A stretch of DNA of 10,181 bases from contig JAGAQS010000257.1 of the NCBI GenBank assembly GCA_017622635.1, forward strand, positions 1-10,181, written 5' to 3'. Shown here piece after piece: positions 6,449-10,181 of the stretch. This stretch comes from Ruminococcus sp. Its GTDB lineage: Bacteria; Bacillota; Clostridia; Oscillospirales; Ruminococcaceae. Under the pieces are notes generated by a model. It saw only the letters and a list, made by a program, of their open reading frames with translations, did no database searches and had not been told where the DNA came from. How positions within the stretch are numbered: the first letter of the stretch is position 1; each line of letters starts with the position of its first letter. Made by a program: the position numbers and the translations under genes.

Positions 6449-9400
6449 TTATTTCTTCTTTTTCTTCTTTTTGTTGTTTGAACTGCTGTTATTTTTGTTA
6501 TTATTTTTGTTGTTGTTATTATTGCTGTTTGGTTTTACTGCATTGTCAGAATTTTCCTGTTTATCGGTCTTTTCCGACTGTTCTTCACTGTTTTCCGAAA
6601 GTTTTTCATTATCATCTGAATTGTTTTCGGAAGTCAGTTCATTTTCGGTGACTTCACCCTTTGATTTTATAATCTGAACGTTCTTTTTCTTGTTGGATTC
6701 GGCAGGTTCTTCATTGTCAAGACCGAGCTTTTTTCTTTCCTTTTCTTTCTGACGTTCAATAAGAACAGGATTGTTTTTTCTGTCGTAGAGGTAGAACATA
6801 ACCATAATTGCAATACCGAGAATAAGGGTGAATATTCCCATAGTAAAGCCGGGCGGTGTATATTTGAGTGTAATTGTGTGTTCACCTGCGGGGAGTTTAA
6901 GTCCTATGGTAGATTCAAGCATGATTACTTTACCTGATTCGGCAGAAGTATCATTTGAATAGCGGATTGTACCGTTTTCATTTGTGCTTTCTATTATAAG
7001 GTTGTCAGCTTTTTTGCCGTCAACTTTCAGTGTCCAGCCGTCCTCATATGGAATTGTGGTAAAGAGTAACTGTCCCTCATTGATGTTTACAGTACCCTCA
7101 AGATATCTGTCGTTTGATTTTTCGGTGTCTATTTCAAACTGATTCTGTTTGAGCTGGTTTATATCTTCATGGAAAGCGTCGTAGTCGAGGTTGTAAAGCT
7201 GTAAACCGCCGTTTTCCTTGAACATGAAGTGTTCGTTTGAACCTACATACGTACTGCTTCCCTCTGTTTTTGTGATAGTGAATCTTACTTCAAGTTCAGT
7301 ACCTGCGGGATAAGAACCGAGTCTTACAATAGGTCTTATATGGTCTTTGAGGTAGTTACCGTATTCCTGATGATTTGTGAAGTTTCCGTTTTCGTCCTTG
7401 TCCTGAGAAACCCAGATATTAACGCCCTTATAGAAGTTACTGTCTATGTGCATATACACAGGACCGTCATACTGTGTTGTGATGTGCATATTTACAACGG
7501 GGTCGATTGCATTGGGGAGAGCGTCATAAGCGTGATGTGAATTTGCTGTGTCAACGTTTCCGTCTGCATCTGTAGGGGTATATATACTGTGACGTACCTG
7601 ATTCGGGTCAAATACACTGTTTCCCTCATATGCTTCGGGTTCAAGACGTTTGTAATATTCCTTGAAACCGTTTATTGTGATGTTTCCGTTTTCGTCTGTA
7701 TAGAAATCGGTGTTTCCCGTAAGTGTACTGAGGAAAATATTCATGCTGTTGAACTGGTTGTCGTTTCCGAGATGACCGAGTTTAAGCATATCTTCACTTG
7801 CCGCATATGCAATTGAGAGAGCGTCCTTGTTTTCGTATATATCGAGTGTTGTTTCGTTGTTTGCGTTGTTGATATAAGTTGTTTCAAAGACTTTTTCGTA
7901 TACGGGTTCAAGAAGTGAACGGTTGCCCGTGTTTCTGTTGGGGTCGTCAACAACATACTTGATACCGAGAAGTGAGTCTGCAACGACGTTGTTTCCCTTG
8001 TACTGTGTTTCATAGCTCTGTGTGAAATATCCGAGAGCCTCGATAAAGTTGATTGCCCTTGCGTTCATTACGGAGCTTGAGTGTGATATACCCTTTAATC
8101 CGTAGGCGAGGTTATCGTTTACACATCTCTGATAAGTCTTTTCCGAACGGTAGAAACTGTCGTCATAGTCCTCAATAGCGTCAACAACATCAGGGGCTGA
8201 AAGTATTTCCTCATATGTTGAACGGTCTGAATAAGCAACTTCCTTGTTTATCTTCTTGAAAGTATCGTAAGCATTGTAGCCTGCTTCAAAGAATACAACA
8301 AAGGCAACTGCAACTGTAAGGATATTTTTTCCTTTTTTGGTTTTTGAGTGGCTGTAGAAATAGAGGTAAATAAGATATACGGCTGTGAGCATCACACCGA
8401 TAACAAGTGTACCGAGCCATAATTCTTCATGTGTGTCGCTGTGGTATGTTTCTGTTGTCTTGTAGGGAACGGTTGCGACATACTGATATTTGTCCTGATT
8501 GTAGTTGTATTTCGGCATACGTTCATTGAAGAACGCAACAAGAACGGCAATTCCCGTAAAAGTTCCGGCAACACTTCCGACTGAAAGCTTGTAACCGTCG
8601 AGGTTTGAGAAAATTTCCGCTGCCATTGATACAAAGACAAACGAGAGAAGGAAAGAATATCTGTAAGGTAACCAGTTTGGGTCCTGTCCGCCGTGCCAGA
8701 GCATATTGATAGGCTTGATATACATACTTACTACCATTATTGCGGTAATTATGCCGTATCCGATTTTTCTCTTTGTCTTTACTTTCTTGTTCATGAAGAA
8801 CAGCGGTAAAAGAGTGAATGTAAGAACACCGCAGTAAATTTCAGGTCGTCCGTACATTCTTGTTGCTTCGTCAACGTTTACCGAATAGTACTGGTTGGGG
8901 AGCAGTGTTGGAATAAGTTCAATAAGTTCAAACATTTTCTTGAAACTGAAATCAGGTTCGGAAAAATTGAACTTACCGTTTGAAAGACCGTTGTAAACAG
9001 GCAGAATCATGAATATACTGCACATGAGTACAACTATTGTTGAAACAACCATTATTCCGAAAGTCTGGAAATATTCCTTTGCATTTTTGAACTGTCTTTT
9101 TGTTCCGAAGAAAAGATAGTAGAAAAAGTAAATTGCAACAAATATTGCAATCATGTAGCCGATGTAAAATTCAGCAACGAACATTATGGCAAGCGGAATG
9201 ATATAATTCAATTTTCTGCCGTCGTCGATAAGGTATTCAACACCCAGTATAATAAGTGGCAGGAAAACAGGACCGTCAATCCACATAGGGTCAATGAGCT
9301 GAATTGCAACATAACTCATCATTGCATACATCGTGGAAAAAAGAATTGACTGGAGCGGTTTTACATTTTTTGACTTCTGTGCATATATACAGAACGTCAG

Positions 9401-9820
9401 ACCCGCAGCACCGACTTTGCATAACTGCATTATCATCATTGCCTCAAGAATCATACTTCTGGGCATGAGAATTACAATCAGTGTGAACGGACTTGCAAGG
9501 TAATAACCCGTTATACCCATAAATTCGCCTGAGAGATTACGACTCCAGTTGTAGAAAATATTTCCGTCACCCCAGAATGCGTCACGGATAGCCTCAAAGT
9601 AGTATATATACTGTCCGTTGAGGTCAAGAGCGAGTACAGAACGCTCGTTGAATGGATATATGCCGAAAAAGGCATATGCGATAAGAGTAAGCAGTGCTGG
9701 TATCAGAAAGGCAGCAACATAATAAAGTGGCTGGTACTTTACCTGTGTCTTTGCTGCGATTATGTCCGAAGCTGTAACGGACGGCTTCTGATTTGAACCG
9801 ATAGCTTTGGTTTTAGCCAA
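6449..9820 (-). CDS. yfhO: YfhO-family polytopic membrane protein, probable GT-C glycosyltransferase
   Basis: 1123 residues. The start is TTG at 9820, 9 nt after a perfect AAGGAGG; no ATG is near. A cytoplasmic N-terminus of about 30 residues is followed by roughly a dozen hydrophobic segments between 32 and 513, a large extracytoplasmic region at about 515-990, a last helix at about 991-1012 and a cytoplasmic tail. Family features: first-loop LDLNGQY with Asp66, the position of the acidic residue in GT-C enzymes; LPYRYSFLLSF from 384; LLGIKYVVDD from 617; TIPYEDGWTLKVDGKK from 922; and EHTITLKYTPPGF from 980. In Bacillus subtilis YfhO, and a Listeria relative, are implicated in glycosylation of lipoteichoic acid; a comparable transfer of lipid-linked sugar to an envelope polymer is the inference here. 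It is longer than the roughly 860-residue Bacillus protein because of the outer domain and a tail of about 110 residues rich in Glu, Asn and Lys that ends in seven lysines. It converges on the GH13 gene and appears monocistronic. Confidence 0.92.
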   Translation of the reverse strand: MAKTKAIGSNQKPSVTASDIIAAKTQVKYQPLYYVAAFLIPALLTLIAYAFFGIYPFNERSVLALDLNGQYIYYFEAIRDAFWGDGNIFYNWSRNLSGEFMGITGYYLASPFTLIVILMPRSMILEAMMIMQLCKVGAAGLTFCIYAQKSKNVKPLQSILFSTMYAMMSYVAIQLIDPMWIDGPVFLPLIILGVEYLIDDGRKLNYIIPLAIMFVAEFYIGYMIAIFVAIYFFYYLFFGTKRQFKNAKEYFQTFGIMVVSTIVVLMCSIFMILPVYNGLSNGKFNFSEPDFSFKKMFELIELIPTLLPNQYYSVNVDEATRMYGRPEIYCGVLTFTLLPLFFMNKKVKTKRKIGYGIITAIMVVSMYIKPINMLWHGGQDPNWLPYRYSFLLSFVFVSMAAEIFSNLDGYKLSVGSVAGTFTGIAVLVAFFNERMPKYNYNQDKYQYVATVPYKTTETYHSDTHEELWLGTLVIGVMLTAVYLIYLYFYSHSKTKKGKNILTVAVAFVVFFEAGYNAYDTFKKINKEVAYSDRSTYEEILSAPDVVDAIEDYDDSFYRSEKTYQRCVNDNLAYGLKGISHSSSVMNARAINFIEALGYFTQSYETQYKGNNVVADSLLGIKYVVDDPNRNTGNRSLLEPVYEKVFETTYINNANNETTLDIYENKDALSIAYAASEDMLKLGHLGNDNQFNSMNIFLSTLTGNTDFYTDENGNITINGFKEYYKRLEPEAYEGNSVFDPNQVRHSIYTPTDADGNVDTANSHHAYDALPNAIDPVVNMHITTQYDGPVYMHIDSNFYKGVNIWVSQDKDENGNFTNHQEYGNYLKDHIRPIVRLGSYPAGTELEVRFTITKTEGSSTYVGSNEHFMFKENGGLQLYNLDYDAFHEDINQLKQNQFEIDTEKSNDRYLEGTVNINEGQLLFTTIPYEDGWTLKVDGKKADNLIIESTNENGTIRYSNDTSAESGKVIMLESTIGLKLPAGEHTITLKYTPPGFTMGIFTLILGIAIMVMFYLYDRKNNPVLIERQKEKERKKLGLDNEEPAESNKKKNVQIIKSKGEVTENELTSENNSDDNEKLSENSEEQSEKTDKQENSDNAVKPNSNNNNNKNNNKNNSSSNNKKKKKKK
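6452..6530 (-). repeat. Low-complexity Asn/Lys codon tract
   Basis: The last 26 codons of the YfhO-like gene, nearly all AAC, AAT, AAA or AAG with three Ser codons, encode runs of Asn and Lys (NNNNNKNNNKNN, SSSNN) and then seven Lys directly before TAA. The + strand shows an almost pure T/G/A/C-poor pattern of TTG and TTC triplets. The tract is a likely site for replication slippage and length variation between strains. Confidence 0.8.
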
Positions 9821-9829
9821 GATTTTGTT

Positions 9830-9836
9830 CCTCCTT
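9830..9836 (-). promoter_or_regulatory. Strong Shine-Dalgarno site deciding a TTG start
   Basis: On the minus strand AAGGAGG lies 9 nt before TTG at 9818-9820. The next in-frame methionine is far downstream at residue 101, inside the conserved region, so TTG is almost certainly the initiator. Confidence 0.88.
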
Positions 9837-9886
9837 TTTTTTCGGCGGACGGCAGAAAGCCATAATCCCCGATTATATTAATAATT

Positions 9887-9915
9887 ATTATACTATAATT
9901 TTTCTTATATTGCAA
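9887..9915 (-). promoter_or_regulatory. Promoter of the YfhO-like gene
   Basis: Minus strand: TTGCAA (9910-9915), 17-nt spacer, TATAAT (9887-9892). The predicted start near 9880 gives a leader of about 60 nt, which contains the AAGGAGG site. The -35 hexamer is the same as in the glgP promoter. Confidence 0.85.
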
Positions 9916-10063
9916 GGGAAATAAACAAATTTTCATAAAAGATAACAATTATACACTTTTACATTATATTTGACGTTTTCTGTTTCCGAAACTCTCAGTA
10001 TTTTACAAAAATATGTTACAGTAAATACCTGTGTAGTTTAACGTTTTTCAATCTACAGACAAT
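9916..10063. other. AT-rich intergenic stretch without a gene
   Basis: No open frame with a plausible start and ribosome binding site is visible on either strand. A minus-strand TATAAT near 9946-9951 has no good -35, and a + strand TTGACG (9970-9975) has no -10 at proper spacing. A TGTAG/CTACA pair (10032-10036 and 10053-10057) is too short to call a structure. Together with the elements on both sides, this is the only gene-free stretch of more than 300 nt at the right end. Confidence 0.5.
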
Positions 10064-10087
10064 AAAAAAACGGAGATTTACTCCGTT
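10063..10087 (-). terminator. Minus-strand rho-independent terminator hairpin
   Basis: AACGGAG (minus strand, 10081-10087), loop TAAAT, CTCCGTT (10069-10075), followed by a run of T down to 10064. The + strand reading has only a broken T tract after the stem (TTGTCCTTATT), so the minus direction is preferred. What it terminates is unclear, because no minus-strand gene can be shown to its right within the window. Confidence 0.7.
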
Positions 10088-10094
10088 GTCCTTA

Positions 10095-10123
10095 TTGACA
10101 TTTTATGTATAGTGTGGTATTAT
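10095..10123 (+). promoter_or_regulatory. Strong sigma-A promoter for a rightward transcript
   Basis: TTGACA (10095-10100), 17-nt spacer (10101-10117), TATTAT (10118-10123). The -35 is an exact consensus match and the -10 differs by one base. The start is predicted near 10130-10131, at the first base of a GGGC hairpin arm. Confidence 0.75.
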
Positions 10124-10130
10124 AGTAATA

Positions 10131-10181
10131 GGGCATACAGCCCACAGTCTGAAGAAGGTTTGCAGACCTCAATCAGACACC
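10131..10181 (+). ncRNA. Start of a structured transcript, leader or non-coding RNA, cut by the window edge
   Basis: Directly after the promoter, GGGC (10131-10134) pairs with GCCC (10140-10143) around ATACA. A second, longer stem follows: GTCTGA (10147-10152) with TCAGAC (10173-10178), a symmetric 3-by-3 internal loop (AGA opposite CAA), then AGGTT (10156-10160) with GACCT (10165-10169), including one G-U pair, closing on TGCA. No start codon with a ribosome binding site is present in this part. I do not recognise a riboswitch or housekeeping RNA class with any confidence. It could be the leader of a downstream gene or the beginning of an independent RNA. Confidence 0.42.

Noticed and set aside
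6388..6677. Short + strand open frames rich in Phe, Leu and Cys across the end of the YfhO-like gene
   Set aside because: They are the reverse of the Asn/Lys codon tract, begin inside the GH13 gene or the terminator, and have no initiation signals.
10120..10181. Minus-strand open frame ending in CGLYALLL and a TAA at 10120-10122, followed by the terminator at 10063-10087
   Set aside because: Only 19 codons are visible, and the same bases form two nested stems downstream of a near-consensus + promoter. RNA structure is the better reading, but the window edge prevents a firm decision.
1..10181. CRISPR array, insertion sequence, tRNA or phage attachment site
   Set aside because: I saw no regularly spaced direct repeats, transposase motifs, terminal inverted repeats with target duplications, or cloverleaf-like sequences on either strand.

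Overview
The window looks like chromosomal DNA of an AT-rich Gram-positive Firmicute, most likely a Clostridia member of the Ruminococcus/Eubacterium type. The reasons are AT-rich intergenic DNA, sigma-A-type promoters with 17-nt spacers, purine-rich Shine-Dalgarno sites including AAGGAGG before a TTG start, strong rho-independent terminators, and a YfhO-family membrane protein. The genus is an inference. No mobile element, CRISPR array, rRNA or tRNA is visible.

Layout, left to right. (1) The C-terminal 64 codons of an unidentified + strand gene, with a consensus promoter just downstream pointing back across it. (2) A minus-strand gene with its own promoter and terminator for a 394-residue, two-pass membrane protein. 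Its outward domain resembles a SipW/Sec11-type signal peptidase but seems to lack the catalytic residues, and it carries a long charged cytoplasmic tail. (3) A divergent intergenic region holding that gene's promoter and the promoter and structured leader of the next gene. (4) glgP, glycogen/alpha-glucan phosphorylase (+), followed by a terminator. (5) An intracellular GH13 alpha-glucan hydrolase (+). (6) A perfect 30-nt palindrome acting as a shared terminator for the GH13 gene and the convergent gene to its right. (7) A large minus-strand YfhO-family polytopic membrane protein with a long extracytoplasmic domain and an Asn/Lys-rich C-terminal tail, started by TTG. (8) A gene-poor right end with its promoter, a minus-strand terminator hairpin, and a strong + promoter that begins a structured transcript running off the window.

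The clearest functional unit is glgP plus the GH13 gene. Phosphorylase removes glucose-1-phosphate from the non-reducing ends of glycogen or maltodextrins, and a cytoplasmic GH13 enzyme can cleave short or branched dextrins that phosphorylase leaves. No convincing promoter lies between them, so the GH13 gene probably depends partly on read-through of the glgP terminator. The YfhO-like protein is probably a GT-C-type glycosyltransferase acting on a cell-envelope polymer. Nothing links it directly to the glucan genes apart from convergence on the shared terminator.

The parts I find least ordinary are the apparently inactive signal-peptidase-like protein, the structured RNA start at the right edge, the antisense promoter at the left edge, and the low-complexity tail of the YfhO protein. 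No complete undescribed system can be demonstrated from this window.
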